This document shows, in pieces, positions 36,111-45,242 of a DNA stretch of 64,000 bases. The position numbers were made by a program, and so were the translations under genes. The stretch lies in NCBI RefSeq assembly GCF_902833055.1, contig NZ_CADFEJ010000012.1:62001-126000 (forward strand), given 5' to 3'. Origin of the DNA: Burkholderia territorii. Its GTDB lineage: Bacteria; Pseudomonadota; Gammaproteobacteria; Burkholderiales; Burkholderiaceae. How positions within the stretch are numbered: the stretch's first letter is position 1; every line of letters begins with the position of its first letter. The notes under the pieces were generated by a model that ran no database searches, was not told where the DNA came from, and saw only the letters and a list, made by a program, of their open reading frames with translations.

Positions 36111-36974
36111 ATGAACGCACCCGTTCCGCGCCCTTCCTTCCCGCGTCGCCAGGTCGGCGAGTTCACGGTGACCGCGATCAGCGACGGCACGCTGACGGCC
36201 GGCCTCGACCTGCTGTCGAACATCGACGTCGACGACGCGGCCGGCATCATGCTCCAGGCCGGCATACAAGTGCCGTCCGACGTCAACATCAACTGCTACG
36301 TCATACGCGGCAACGGGCGCACCGTGCTCGTCGACACTGGCGCCGGCGGCATCCGCAGCTGGGGCGGCCTGCTGCTTCCATCGCTGTCGCGAGCCGGCAT
36401 CGACGCACGCGACATCGACACGGTCCTGCTGACGCACGCACATCCGGACCACATCGGCGGCCTGCTCGACATGAACGGAAACCCGGTCTTTCCGCAGGCG
36501 GAAGTGCTCATTCACGAACGGGAACGTGCATTCTGGCTGGACGACGGCATGTACGAGCGGGCAAGCGAGCGCGCACGCGTCAATTTCCGGATCGCGCGGC
36601 AGACGTTCGACGTGTATCACGCGCAGCTGCGCACCATCGAGGCCGGCGACGTACTGCCCGGTATCGTCGCGGTCCCGCTGCCGGGACATACGCCAGGCCA
36701 CACCGGCTATCGCGTCGAATCGCGCGGCGAGCGCCTGCTGATCTGGGGCGACCTCGTGCATTTCGCGCCGATTCAGGTTGCCCGCCCCGACGTGTCCATC
36801 GCGTTCGATCACGATCCGTCGCAGGCCGCATCGACGCGCGCGGCCACGCTCGCCGAAGTCGCTTTGGATAACTTGCCGATTGCGGGCATGCACCTCGCCG
36901 ACACGGGCTTCGCACGCATCACGCGCACGAACCGGGCACCCGGCGATGCATATGTGCTGATCGGGGCGGATTGA
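36111..36974 (+). CDS. MBL-fold metallo-hydrolase
   Basis: A 287-aa protein with the zinc motif LLTHAHPDHIGG (HxHxDH, about 104-115), the next His in PLPGHTPGHTGY (about 186-197) and the bridging Asp in LLIWGDLVHF (about 206-215). It belongs to the AHL-lactonase/AttM-like group by layout, but the substrate is not established. It is the third gene of the LysR-controlled operon and starts 3 nt after the upstream stop. Confidence 0.88.
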   Translation: MNAPVPRPSFPRRQVGEFTVTAISDGTLTAGLDLLSNIDVDDAAGIMLQAGIQVPSDVNINCYVIRGNGRTVLVDTGAGGIRSWGGLLLPSLSRAGIDARDIDTVLLTHAHPDHIGGLLDMNGNPVFPQAEVLIHERERAFWLDDGMYERASERARVNFRIARQTFDVYHAQLRTIEAGDVLPGIVAVPLPGHTPGHTGYRVESRGERLLIWGDLVHFAPIQVARPDVSIAFDHDPSQAASTRAATLAEVALDNLPIAGMHLADTGFARITRTNRAPGDAYVLIGAD

Positions 36975-37080
36975 GCGCGGCGGAACACGGGCGTGGCGGC
37001 ACGCCGCTCGATGCTCGAATCGAGCCGGGCACCGCCCGCCGCGCGAGCGCGCTATCGGAACAACATGCGCGGATATGACA

Positions 37081-37103
37081 CGGGCGCCGGTATCCGGCGC
37101 CCG
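37081..37103. terminator. Hairpin between convergent genes
   Basis: A perfect 10-bp stem CGGGCGCCGG / CCGGCGCCCG with TAT loop lies between the MBL hydrolase and the DUF1488 gene. There is no T-run on either side. Confidence 0.5.
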
Positions 37104-37128
37104 CTCCGTCGCTGTCCGGTCGTCCGGC

Positions 37129-37416
37129 TCAGCGGCAGTTCGCTTCGTAGAAGCGCACGTAGCCGCTGCGCAGCGTCACGCATTGCGCGCGCGTCTCGGA
37201 CAGCAGCCGCCGCGCGGCTGCCTCGATACGCTCGCGGTGCTGATCGTACGCACCGACCATGTCCTCGAAGCGCGGCGATGCCGCACCGAAATGATCCTCC
37301 AGCGCCTCTGCGGTGATCTGACATTGGACGCGCTCGCCATTGACCAGCGCCGTGAAACCGAGCATCAGGTCGCGCCCCGAATATTCGGGCTTCTCATTCG
37401 TGAAATGGATCTGCAT
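37129..37416 (-). CDS. DUF1488-family protein
   Basis: A 95-aa protein. MQIHFTNEKPEYSGRDLMLGFTALVNGERVQCQITAEALEDHFGA contains the characteristic DUF1488 block, and the C-terminus is a short helical tail. Small beta-rich protein, uncharacterised, widespread in Burkholderiales. The start at 37416 has GAGG about 8 nt upstream; the longer frame to 37551 has an unlikely N-terminus. Confidence 0.75.
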   Translation of the reverse strand: MQIHFTNEKPEYSGRDLMLGFTALVNGERVQCQITAEALEDHFGAASPRFEDMVGAYDQHRERIEAAARRLLSETRAQCVTLRSGYVRFYEANCR

Positions 37417-37659
37417 GGGAGCCGCCTCGTCCGGTAGAAAGCAAATGACCGCGTCCGTCGTCCGCCACCGGCCGGACGAAAATGTACGCGGGCTCGCCGG
37501 CAGAGGCAGTATCCACGGGGGTATGGCGCGGACGATGCGTGCCGGTTGCATTCCACTTTAGACGGTTTCGCGCAGGAGGCAAATTTGCGATGCGCGTCGT
37601 TCCGACGCGCATTTTCATCAGACCAGCGCGCGACATCGGGCACCATTTGCCGAGCGGCG

Positions 37660-37851
37660 TCAGTGGGGATCGGTGGGCCAGACGTTCAGCGCGATCGCGG
37701 CGGTCGTGGCGCCGACCGCGATCGCGGTGGCCCCGTAGCTCACCGCATCGCTCAGGTCGAACAGCAGACCATGGATCGCGACGGCGATGCCGCCCAGCAT
37801 GATGAAGGTGGCGATGGCCGCCAACACGACTCTCAGTTCCGTCCGAACCAT
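37660..37851 (-). CDS. Small two-helix membrane protein
   Basis: A 63-aa protein starting MVRTELRVVLAAIATFIML. Two hydrophobic helices (8-30 and 38-56) are separated by a short loop with Asp. GGGAG stands 8 nt before ATG 37851. No family recognised. Confidence 0.55.
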   Translation of the reverse strand: MVRTELRVVLAAIATFIMLGGIAVAIHGLLFDLSDAVSYGATAIAVGATTAAIALNVWPTDPH

Positions 37852-38070
37852 GATGGGTCTCCCGAACGGATGCATGTCACGTCGCATGCATGTTGCGATG
37901 CGGAACACGGCGCGTGCGTGCTCCACTTCCATCATTGCAGGCGGGCGCTTAAACGCAAGGGGTTTTTGTACGCAGTCGCCGAACGCGCGCGGCGCTTGTA
38001 TGATGAGGCGATATCGACAGCGGCGGCCCGGGTGGTGGATGGTGCGGTGCAAAGGGTGCGGTCTCGGCGG

Positions 38071-38365
38071 CCGGGAAGCATGGGGCCGTAGTTGGCGCTG
38101 AAGCGCTAGCTGAGGCCGACCGCGAAGCATGGGGTCCCAGTAAGCGCTAAAGCGCTAACTGAGGCCGACCGCGAAGCATGGGGTCCCAGTAAGCGCTAAA
38201 GCGCTAACTGAGGCCGACCGCGAAGCATGGGGTCCCAGTAAGCGCTAAAGCGTTAACTGGGACCGACCGCGAAGCATGGGGTCCCAGTAAGCGCTAAAGC
38301 GCTAACTGGGACCGACCGCGAAGCATGGGGTCCCAGTAAGCGCTAAAGCGCTAACTGGGACCGAC
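38071..38365 (+). repeat. Six tandem 49-bp palindromic repeats before the sigma-54 regulator
   Basis: GAAGCAT recurs at 38075, 38124, 38173, 38222, 38271 and 38320, exactly 49 nt apart. The first copy is diverged, the others nearly identical. Each unit carries a near-perfect inverted repeat of about 34 nt: left arm GGTCCCAGTAAGCGCT, AA, right arm AGCGCTAACTGGGACC, with one mismatch. In the earlier copies the right arm ends CTGAGGCC instead. The array ends 12 nt before the start codon, so it lies in the leader or promoter of the activator. The repeats could form stacked RNA hairpins or bind a protein. Confidence 0.95.
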
Positions 38366-38377
38366 AGGAGACAAGAC

Positions 38378-40267
38378 ATGCCTCAATCTTTCGTGCTGCC
38401 CGCCACCGCGGGCCGCAACGACCTGCTCGCGCAGGCGCATGCCCGTTCGACCGCGGTCGGCCTGCGCGCAAACGAGCGCCCCGATTTCGCGCCGCTGTCG
38501 CGGCTCGCGCTGCGCGAACTGCTGGACACGAACCACGCATTGTTCGCGCACGCGCGCCCCGTGATGGAAAACCTCCACGCGCAAATCGCCGACACGCAAA
38601 GCCTCGTGCTGCTCACCGACGCCGACGGCGTGATCCTGCACAGCATCGGCGACGCGGACTTCATCGAGAAGGCGAACCGCGTCGCGCTATGCACCGGCGT
38701 ATCGTGGGCCGAAGGCGCACGCGGCACCAACGCGATCGGCACCGCGCTCGCTTCGGGCCAGGCGGTCGCCGTGCACGGGTCCGAGCACTTCCTGCGCGCG
38801 AACCATATCCTCACCTGCTCGTGCGCACCGATCATCGACCCGTTCGGCCGCACGCTCGGCACGCTCGACGTGAGCGGCGATCCGCGCGGCTTCAGCCCGC
38901 ATACGCTCGCGCTGGTGCGAATGTCCGCCCAACTGATCGAGAACCACCTGTTCGCGAACCAGTGCGCCGAAGCACTGCGGCTGCGCTTTCACGCCCACGA
39001 GGATTGCGTCGACTCGCTGTTCGCCGGGCTCGTCGCGTTCGGCCCCGATGGCGGCCTGATCGCCGCGAACCGAAGCGCGCAATTCCAGCTCGGCGCGACC
39101 TTCGATGCATTGCAGCATCGAAGCTGCGATGCGCTGTTCGGCATGCATTTCGGCCAGCTGGCGCAGCAAGCGGCCCGCGCGCCCGGCGCACCGTTTCGCC
39201 TCACGCTGTCGACCGGCGTGCGCGTGCTCGCACGCTGCGAATTCGCTGAATCGCACAAGACGGCCGTCGCGGTCACGCCGCCCGTGCCCGCCGTGCGCAC
39301 GCGGGCGCCCGATCCCGACGCGATCACGTTCGCGGCGCTCGACACCGGCGACGCGCGAATGGCTGCCGTGCTCGAGCGCGTCGCGAAGATTCGCGGGCGC
39401 GATCTGCCGTTGCTGATCCTCGGCCAGACCGGCACCGGCAAGGAATGGCTCGCGCGTGCGCTGCACCAGGCATCGCCGCGCGCGGACGGCCCGTTCGTCG
39501 CGGTCAATTGCGCGGCGCTGCCGGATTCGCTGATCGAAGCGGAATTGTTCGGCTACGAAGACGGCGCGTTCACCGGTGCGCGCAAGCGCGGCAGCCCCGG
39601 CAAGATCGTGCAGGCCGACGGCGGCACGCTGTTTCTCGACGAAATCGGCGACATGCCGCTCGCGCAGCAAGTCAGGCTGATGCGCGTGCTGCAGGAGCGC
39701 GCGGTGATGCCGCTCGGCGGTGCACGCGCGGTGCCGGTCGACGTGCGGGTGGTCTGCGCGACCCACCGCGACCTGCGCGCGATGATCGCCGAAGGCACGT
39801 TCCGCGAAGACCTGTTCTACCGGATCAACGGGCTCGCGGTCACGCTGCCGCCGCTCGCCGCGCGCACCGACCTGCCGGTGCTGGTCGAGCGGATCCTCGC
39901 GCGGCTCGGCCGCAGCGAGCCGATGCCGAGCCGCCTCGCGACCGATGTCCTCGACGCATTCATGCGGCACCGCTGGCCCGGCAACCTGCGGCAGATGACC
40001 AACGTGCTGCGCACGGCCGGCATGCTCGCCGAAGACGAAGCCGAAATCACGCTCGCGCACCTGCCCGACGATTTCTGGCTGGACTGCGACGACGCGCCCA
40101 CGGCGCAGCCCGCGCCGGTCGAAACACGCGAAGCGACGACGCTGCAGAGCCATCAGGCCGCGGTGATCGACGCGGTGCTCGCGCGGCACGGCGGCAACGT
40201 ATCGGCCGCCGCGCGCGAGCTCGGGCTCGCGCGCAATACCGTGTACCGCTACCTGCGCCGACACTGA
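38378..40267 (+). CDS. Sigma-54-dependent transcriptional activator, AcoR-like
   Basis: A 629-aa cytoplasmic protein. It has a GAF-type sensory region (about 60-200), an AAA+ domain (about 325-550) with Walker A GQTGTGKE (about 348), the sigma-54 contact motif GAFTGA (about 396) and Walker [11 protein letters not shown] (about 415), and a C-terminal Fis-type HTH ([20 protein letters not shown]). The layout matches AcoR, the acetoin-pathway activator. AGGAG lies 7 nt before ATG 38378 and directly after the last palindromic repeat. No aco or adh genes are adjacent; the target is unknown. Confidence 0.92.
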   Translation: MPQSFVLPATAGRNDLLAQAHARSTAVGLRANERPDFAPLSRLALRELLDTNHALFAHARPVMENLHAQIADTQSLVLLTDADGVILHSIGDADFIEKANRVALCTGVSWAEGARGTNAIGTALASGQAVAVHGSEHFLRANHILTCSCAPIIDPFGRTLGTLDVSGDPRGFSPHTLALVRMSAQLIENHLFANQCAEALRLRFHAHEDCVDSLFAGLVAFGPDGGLIAANRSAQFQLGATFDALQHRSCDALFGMHFGQLAQQAARAPGAPFRLTLSTGVRVLARCEFAESHKTAVAVTPPVPAVRTRAPDPDAITFAALDTGDARMAAVLERVAKIRGRDLPLLILGQTGTGKEWLARALHQASPRADGPFVAVNCAALPDSLIEAELFGYEDGAFTGARKRGSPGKIVQADGGTLFLDEIGDMPLAQQVRLMRVLQERAVMPLGGARAVPVDVRVVCATHRDLRAMIAEGTFREDLFYRINGLAVTLPPLAARTDLPVLVERILARLGRSEPMPSRLATDVLDAFMRHRWPGNLRQMTNVLRTAGMLAEDEAEITLAHLPDDFWLDCDDAPTAQPAPVETREATTLQSHQAAVIDAVLARHGGNVSAAARELGLARNTVYRYLRRH

Positions 40268-40371
40268 CGTCCCGGGCCGGCCGCCCACGGGCGCCGGCCG
40301 CACCGCCTTCGGGTATGCTTGGCGCTTGCCCTGCCCCTGTCTTGCCGCCGCGCCGGCACCCGCTTCGCCCC

Positions 40372-40674
40372 ATGACCGATCCTGACCACCCGCCCGTCAT
40401 ACGCATCGAGCCGCTCGGTGCGACGTTCGACGCCCCCGATTCGCTGACGCTGCTCGAAGCCGCCGCGTTCGCGCACGTCAGGCTGCCGCGCTCGTGCCGC
40501 AACGGCACGTGCCGAAGCTGCCTGTGCAGGATCGTGAGCGGCAGCGTACGCTACACGATCGAATGGCCCGGTCTGAGCCGCGAGGAAAAGGCCGACGGCT
40601 TTACGCTGCCGTGCGTGGCCGTCGCGACGTCGGACGTCGTGCTCGACGTGCCGGACGCGGTGATGATCGACTGA
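40372..40674 (+). CDS. Plant-type [2Fe-2S] ferredoxin
   Basis: A 100-aa protein with the cluster motif CRNGTCRSCLC (C-x4-C-x2-C) at about 41-51 and a distal Cys in FTLPCVAV (about 80). It is a small electron carrier; the partner oxygenase or reductase is not in the window. It is 104 nt after the sigma-54 activator and may be controlled with it. Confidence 0.88.
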   Translation: MTDPDHPPVIRIEPLGATFDAPDSLTLLEAAAFAHVRLPRSCRNGTCRSCLCRIVSGSVRYTIEWPGLSREEKADGFTLPCVAVATSDVVLDVPDAVMID

Positions 40675-40730
40675 ACGCGGCACCCGCCCGTGCGCCGTCC
40701 CGCATCGAGGATGCCCGCCTGGAGAACGTG

Positions 40731-41225
40731 ATGACCGAATCCACCGATCGCATCGAGAAACAAGCGTTGCTCGCCGCGCCGCTCGCGCGCGTCTGGGAAG
40801 CCGTCAGCAATGCCGGGGAATTCGGCACCTGGTTCGGCGTGACGTTCGACGGGCCGTTCGTCGCCGGCCGGCCGCTGTTCGGCCGCATCACGCCGACGCG
40901 CGTCGACGACGACGTCGCCAGGGCACAGGAGCCGTATGCCGGCACCGTGTTCGAAATCGTCGTCGACCGCGTCGAGCCGAAGCAACGGTTTTCCTTTCGC
41001 TGGCACCCGTTCGCGATCGATCCGAACTTCGATTACGCGTCCGAGCCGATGACGCTCGTCACGTTCGCCCTCGCCGAAGCGAACGGCGGCACGCTGCTGA
41101 CGATCAGCGAAACGGGCTTCGACCAGTTGATCGAAGCGCGCCGCGCGAAGGCGCGCGAGATGAACGATCAAGGCTGGGCCGCGCAGATGATGCTGATCAC
41201 GAAGTATCTCGCGAAGCACGCGTAA
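40731..41225 (+). CDS. SRPBCC/AHSA1-family protein
   Basis: A 164-aa START-like protein: TDRIEKQALLAAPLARVWEAVSN, GTWFGVTFDGPF, and the C-terminal helix TGFDQLIEARRAKAREMNDQGWA are typical of AHSA1-type SRPBCC domains. Ligand or function unknown. GGAGAACGTG precedes the ATG. Confidence 0.88.
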   Translation: MTESTDRIEKQALLAAPLARVWEAVSNAGEFGTWFGVTFDGPFVAGRPLFGRITPTRVDDDVARAQEPYAGTVFEIVVDRVEPKQRFSFRWHPFAIDPNFDYASEPMTLVTFALAEANGGTLLTISETGFDQLIEARRAKAREMNDQGWAAQMMLITKYLAKHA

Positions 41226-41329
41226 GCGCGTCGCGCGTCATTCCCGATATCCGCGTGCCCGCATGCCGTCGCGGCGGGTGCGTGGCATAATCCGCTCCAT
41301 CGTCGTTCAACCGCCGCCCCGCGCATCGC

Positions 41330-41710
41330 ATGCTGAGTCGTCGTTTCCGGAAGATCGTCAGTCTGATCGGGATGCTCGCCATCCTGATGACCACGCTCGC
41401 GCCGACGATCTCGCAGGCACTGACGACGCAAGACCGCGTCGATTCGCTCCTTGCCGGCTACTGCACGGCCGGGCCGGCGAGCGGCGACCATACCGCCGGC
41501 GATGCGTCATCGAAGAGTCTGCAGGCCCATCTGCAGGCGTGCGGCTATTGCAGCCTGCTCGCCCATACGCCGGCCGTGCCCGCGCCCGAACTGACGTTCG
41601 CGGCCAACCTCCGCCCGCTTCAGCATCGCGAAGCAACCCGCTTCGAAAGCCTGCGCCGCACGCTGCCGCTTACGGCCGCACAACCGCGCGCCCCGCCGTT
41701 CGCGTCCTGA
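41330..41710 (+). CDS. DUF2946-family exported protein, copy 2
   Basis: A 126-aa protein starting MLSRRFRKIVSLIGML with an N-terminal hydrophobic helix and the HLQACGYCSLLAHTP block. Same length and layout as the copy at 2913, with the same APTISQ segment after the helix and the TAAQPRAPPFAS-type tail. Head of the second copper-type cassette. Confidence 0.8.
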   Translation: MLSRRFRKIVSLIGMLAILMTTLAPTISQALTTQDRVDSLLAGYCTAGPASGDHTAGDASSKSLQAHLQACGYCSLLAHTPAVPAPELTFAANLRPLQHREATRFESLRRTLPLTAAQPRAPPFAS

Positions 41711-41924
41711 TTCGTCGTCACCGCGCGTGATGCCGTCGCGTATCACGCGGTCCGCACGCGCGCCGCGCGTGCAGCGTCACGTTTCGAAGGACGATCTCAT
41801 GTTCGACCGTATTGCGCGCAGCGTCGCGCCCAGCGTGCGCTCGTGCGCCGCCAGCGATTACGCGCGGACGGCCGCAAGTCGAATGCATCGTTCTCCTTGT
41901 CATTTCCAACCGGATCATCTCGTC

Positions 41925-42290
41925 ATGAAAACCACTGCTTTCCTGCGCGGCGCACTCGTCGCACTCGGCTTCGTCGTCGCACAGGCTGCTCACGCGCATG
42001 CACACCCGAAAAACATGGAACCGGCCGCCGACGCCACGCTGTCGAGTGCGCCGCACGCGGTCACGATCGACTTCAGCGAAACGCTCGAACCCGCATTCAG
42101 TTCGATCACCGTCACCGACGGCCATGGACAGTCGGTCGCCGACGGCAAATCCGCCATCGACGCCGGCAACCGGAAGCGGATGCACGTCGCGCTGGCGAAC
42201 CTCACGCCCGGTACGTACACGGTCGCATGGGTCGCCGTGGCGAGCGACGGGCATCGCACGCAGGGCCGCTACACGTTCACGCTGAAATGA
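41925..42290 (+). CDS. CopC-domain periplasmic copper-binding protein, copy 2
   Basis: A 121-aa protein with signal peptide ending QAAHA, then a His-rich N-terminus (HAHPKNMEP). The Asp-x-His block VASDGHRTQGRYTF is at the C-terminus. Compared with copy 1 it has two extra His at the mature N-terminus and a nearby Met. Start chosen at 41925 because it gives a correct signal peptide; ATG 41799 with AAGGA upstream is an alternative that would put an unlikely extension in front. Confidence 0.85.
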   Translation: MKTTAFLRGALVALGFVVAQAAHAHAHPKNMEPAADATLSSAPHAVTIDFSETLEPAFSSITVTDGHGQSVADGKSAIDAGNRKRMHVALANLTPGTYTVAWVAVASDGHRTQGRYTFTLK

Positions 42291-42351
42291 CGCACGTAAC
42301 GCATACGACGTCCGCGCGGCGCTCTTCCCTATCCGATCAGGAACACACTCG

Positions 42352-42798
42352 ATGAAACGCTCGATTCCGACCGCCCTGCTGTTCGCAATGCTGGCGCTGC
42401 AGGTGCCCGCCACGTTCGCCGCGTCGGCCGTCCAGGCCGATGCATGCTGGATCCGCACGATGCCGGCGACGGTGCCGTCGTCCGGTTACTTCACGCTGAA
42501 GAATGACGGCGACAAGCCCGTGACGCTCACCGGCATCGATACGCCCGCGTTCGGGATGGCGATGATGCACGAGACGCAGACGGCCGGCAGCACCGCGAAG
42601 ATGGTCCACGTCGACGCGGTCGACGTGCCCGCGCACGGCACGGTGACGTTCAGGCCGAAGGGCTATCACGTGATGCTGGAGGAACCGCGCCAGCCCGTCG
42701 CACCCGGCGCGAAGGTGCCGTTGCGGCTGCATTTCGCCGACGGCGCGACGGTGTCCGTGTCCTGCGACGCGAAGGCGCCCTCCTACACCGGCCAGTAA
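42352..42798 (+). CDS. PCuAC-family periplasmic copper chaperone
   Basis: A 148-aa protein with signal peptide ending ATFAA. The copper motif H(M)x10Mx21HxM is visible: MMHETQTAGSTAKM followed by KGYHVML. PCuAC proteins deliver Cu(I) to cytochrome oxidase or accept it from outside. It follows CopC by 61 nt. Confidence 0.9.
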   Translation: MKRSIPTALLFAMLALQVPATFAASAVQADACWIRTMPATVPSSGYFTLKNDGDKPVTLTGIDTPAFGMAMMHETQTAGSTAKMVHVDAVDVPAHGTVTFRPKGYHVMLEEPRQPVAPGAKVPLRLHFADGATVSVSCDAKAPSYTGQ

Positions 42799-42831
42799 CG
42801 GCCACCTGCGCAACCGCCGAAGGAGATGCAG

Positions 42832-43008
42832 ATGAGCAAGGAACGCATGCCGCTGGCCAACCTGATCGTCCGCTACCGGACGCCGCTGAACGTCGCCGTG
42901 TTGATCGCCTGCGGGTTGTGGGCCGCATGGATCGCGTGGATGACGCGGCCTTCCGCGATCGATTCGCCGTCGTCGATCGCCGCCTACTGCGTGCGCGACG
43001 CACGCTGA
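42832..43008 (+). CDS. Small membrane protein in copper-type cassette
   Basis: A 58-aa protein starting MSKERMPLANLIVRYRTPL with one hydrophobic helix (LNVAVLIACGLWAAWIAWM, 19-37). The AAGGAG stands 6 nt before ATG 42832; the ATG 6 nt earlier overlaps that site. It follows the PCuAC gene by 33 nt, so it is part of the same operon. No homologue recognised. Confidence 0.65.
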   Translation: MSKERMPLANLIVRYRTPLNVAVLIACGLWAAWIAWMTRPSAIDSPSSIAAYCVRDAR

Positions 43009-43102
43009 CGCGCCGCGCCGGTTCCGGCGGCACGCCGCGCCATTTTGGCGTGGCATCATCGCGTCATCCCGACCGCCGCCGGAACCCTTCTCGGAGCCAC
43101 GC

Positions 43103-43732
43103 ATGTCCATTCAGACCTGGATGCTGTTCGCCGCAGCCTATCTCGCGACGACGCTGTCGCCGGGCCCCAACGTGCTGCTCGTCATCCGCAACACGGTGCG
43201 CTACGGCTCGCGCGGCACCGCCGCGACGATCGCGGGCAACCTCGTCGCGCAAGGCGCGGTGGTCATGCTCGTCGCGCTCGGCGTCGGCGCGGTGCTGGCC
43301 GCGATGCCGCCGCTGTTCGTCGCGATGAAGGTCGTCGGCGCCGCGTACCTGATCTTTCTGGGCATCCGGCAACTGCGCGGCGACCGCAACGCACGCTCGC
43401 CCGCGAACCGCACCGCGATCGTCGAACCCGATCGCAAGAAGCTGTTCCGCGAAGCGCTGTTCGTGTCGGGCAGCAATCCGAAGACGATGATCTTCCTGTC
43501 GGCGTTCATGCCGCAGTTCGTCGCGTACGATCGCCCGGTCGCAATGCAGTTCGTCGTGATGTACGCGACGATCGCATGCACCGTCGTCGTCGTGCACAGC
43601 GTCTATTCGTTCGGCGTGCGCCGGCTCCAGCGCGGCATCGGCGCCGGCCCGTGGGTCCGCGCGGCCAAGCGCGCCAGCGGGCTGCTGTTCGTCGGTCTCG
43701 GGATCAAGCTGTTGGCCGCGCGGCAGGCGTAG
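43103..43732 (+). CDS. LysE-family amino-acid exporter
   Basis: A 209-aa inner-membrane protein of the LysE/RhtB family. The N-terminal block AAAYLATTLSPGPNVLLVIRNTVRYGSRG is the family signature, followed by about five further helices. The substrate is inferred. It is convergent with the LRR-kinase gene. Confidence 0.92.
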   Translation: MSIQTWMLFAAAYLATTLSPGPNVLLVIRNTVRYGSRGTAATIAGNLVAQGAVVMLVALGVGAVLAAMPPLFVAMKVVGAAYLIFLGIRQLRGDRNARSPANRTAIVEPDRKKLFREALFVSGSNPKTMIFLSAFMPQFVAYDRPVAMQFVVMYATIACTVVVVHSVYSFGVRRLQRGIGAGPWVRAAKRASGLLFVGLGIKLLAARQA

Positions 43733-43776
43733 GCGCCGGCACGCGGACGGCCTGCGTCGCGGCGCGGACGGCCCCG

Positions 43777-45102
43777 TCAGCCCTTCGATACGGCGAGTGC
43801 TGCCGCGATCTCGCCGAACGACGGCCGCGCGTCGACATCCTCGTTCAGGCAGGCGGCCGCCAGCGCGTCGAGTGCATGCGAACCTTCCCACGCCTGCGGC
43901 TCGCACCGCGCCAGCAACTCGCCGAGCAGATAGCCGAATGCCCTGACTTCCAGCCGTTCGAGCCGCGCGGCGCGCACGCGGTCGTTCACGTCGTAGACCG
44001 ACGCCGCGCCGAAATCGCCGAGCAGCGCGCCGCCCTTGCCGTCATGCAGGATGTTGTGCGCGTAAAGGTCGCCATGCATGATGCCGCGCGCGTGCAAGTG
44101 CGCTGCAACCGACGCGATGCCGAGTGCGATCCGCGATGCGTCGGCCGGCGCGAAGCGCGCATCGGCCGCATACACGTCGCGCGTGCAGGACGCGAAGCTC
44201 GGCGGCCCGGCCAGGTTCGTCAGCGCCGGATCGACCCGTTCCATCACGAGTCCGTGCGTGCCGTCCGGATGGCCGCGCACCTTGCCGATCACCGGAATCA
44301 TGTGCGGGTGACGCCCGGCGTGCAGGCAGGCGGCCATTTCGCAATCGGGCAGCCCGTCGCTCGTCACGGCGCCCTTGAACAGCTTGACCGCGACCGTGCG
44401 CGGAACCTGCCCCTCCGCCCGCCACTGCGCACGATAAATGACGCCCGAGGCGCCTTCGCCGAGCTTCTCGTCGCAAGCGAGCGACGTCCAGTCGATGTCC
44501 GCGACGCCCGGCTCGGCCGACGCCGCGGCTTCCGGCGCGGCGCCGAACGGATTGCCCGCGGACGCGAGCCACGCGAGGCGCGGCAGGCGCAGCAGCCAGT
44601 CCGGCAACGCATCGAGCCGGTTCGCCGACAGCCGCACCAGTTCGAGCGCACGGCACGCGGCCATGTCGGGCGGCAACGCGCGCAGCCGGTTGCCCGCGAG
44701 CATCAGCTTCTGCAGGCGCGCACAGTCGCCGATCGTGGCCGGCAGCTCGTCGATTTCGTTGTCGGTCAAGATCAGCCAGCGCAGCGCGCGCGGCAGCGAA
44801 CGGGGCGGCACCGTGCGGATCCGGTTCGCCTTGAAGCCGATCATGTCGAGTTCGGCGCACGTGCCGAGCACTTCCGGAAATTCGGTGAAGCGATTGCCGG
44901 ACGCGAACAGGATGCGCAGGCGTCGCAGCCGCGACAGGTCGTCCGGCAGCGCCGACAGCGCGTTGCCGGACAGGTCGAGCACTTCGAGCGTGTCCGCCAG
45001 ATCGAAGATCTCGCGCGGAAATTCGGTCAGCCCGCACGCGAGCTTGAGTTGCCGGGCGCCCGCCAGCTGGCCGGCCTGCAGTTGTTCGAGGGTGGTGATC
45101 AC
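43777..45102 (-). CDS. Leucine-rich-repeat protein kinase, single polypeptide
   Basis: A 441-aa cytoplasmic protein. Residues 10-195 hold seven 23-aa leucine-rich repeats of the type LEVLDLSGNALSALPDDL, LRWLILTDNEIDELPATI, LQKLMLAGNRLRALPPDM. Residues 205-441 form a Ser/Thr-kinase-like domain with the P-loop LGEGASGVIY, the VAVK Lys (TVAVKLFKG), a catalytic loop MHGDLYAHNILH (HGD in place of HRD) and DFG in LLGDFGAAS. The APE motif is not obvious and the C-lobe is short. No signal peptide or membrane helix is visible. The role is unknown; LRR-kinases of this kind are typical of plants and rare in bacteria. Confidence 0.88.
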   Translation of the reverse strand: MITTLEQLQAGQLAGARQLKLACGLTEFPREIFDLADTLEVLDLSGNALSALPDDLSRLRRLRILFASGNRFTEFPEVLGTCAELDMIGFKANRIRTVPPRSLPRALRWLILTDNEIDELPATIGDCARLQKLMLAGNRLRALPPDMAACRALELVRLSANRLDALPDWLLRLPRLAWLASAGNPFGAAPEAAASAEPGVADIDWTSLACDEKLGEGASGVIYRAQWRAEGQVPRTVAVKLFKGAVTSDGLPDCEMAACLHAGRHPHMIPVIGKVRGHPDGTHGLVMERVDPALTNLAGPPSFASCTRDVYAADARFAPADASRIALGIASVAAHLHARGIMHGDLYAHNILHDGKGGALLGDFGAASVYDVNDRVRAARLERLEVRAFGYLLGELLARCEPQAWEGSHALDALAAACLNEDVDARPSFGEIAAALAVSKG

Positions 45103-45198
45103 GTTGGAAATCGGGTAGCGATGGCGAGGGTCGTCGGACCGATTGCCCGAATTCTACCGGGATCGCTTTCGCGAATTCGTTCGTCGTGTCACGCCCTC

Positions 45199-45227
45199 TT
45201 CACAAACGCGCAATGTAACGCTACAAT
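45199..45227 (+). promoter_or_regulatory. tRNA-Leu promoter
   Basis: TTCACA (45199-45204) and TACAAT (45222-45227) are separated by 17 nt, both 5/6 to consensus, and the tRNA begins 16 nt downstream. Confidence 0.75.
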
Positions 45228-45242
45228 TGCGCCCCTTGCAGT

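Noticed and set aside
38071..38365. CRISPR array
   Set aside because: Units are contiguous with no unique spacers; the repeated unit is the whole 49 bp and no cas genes are near.
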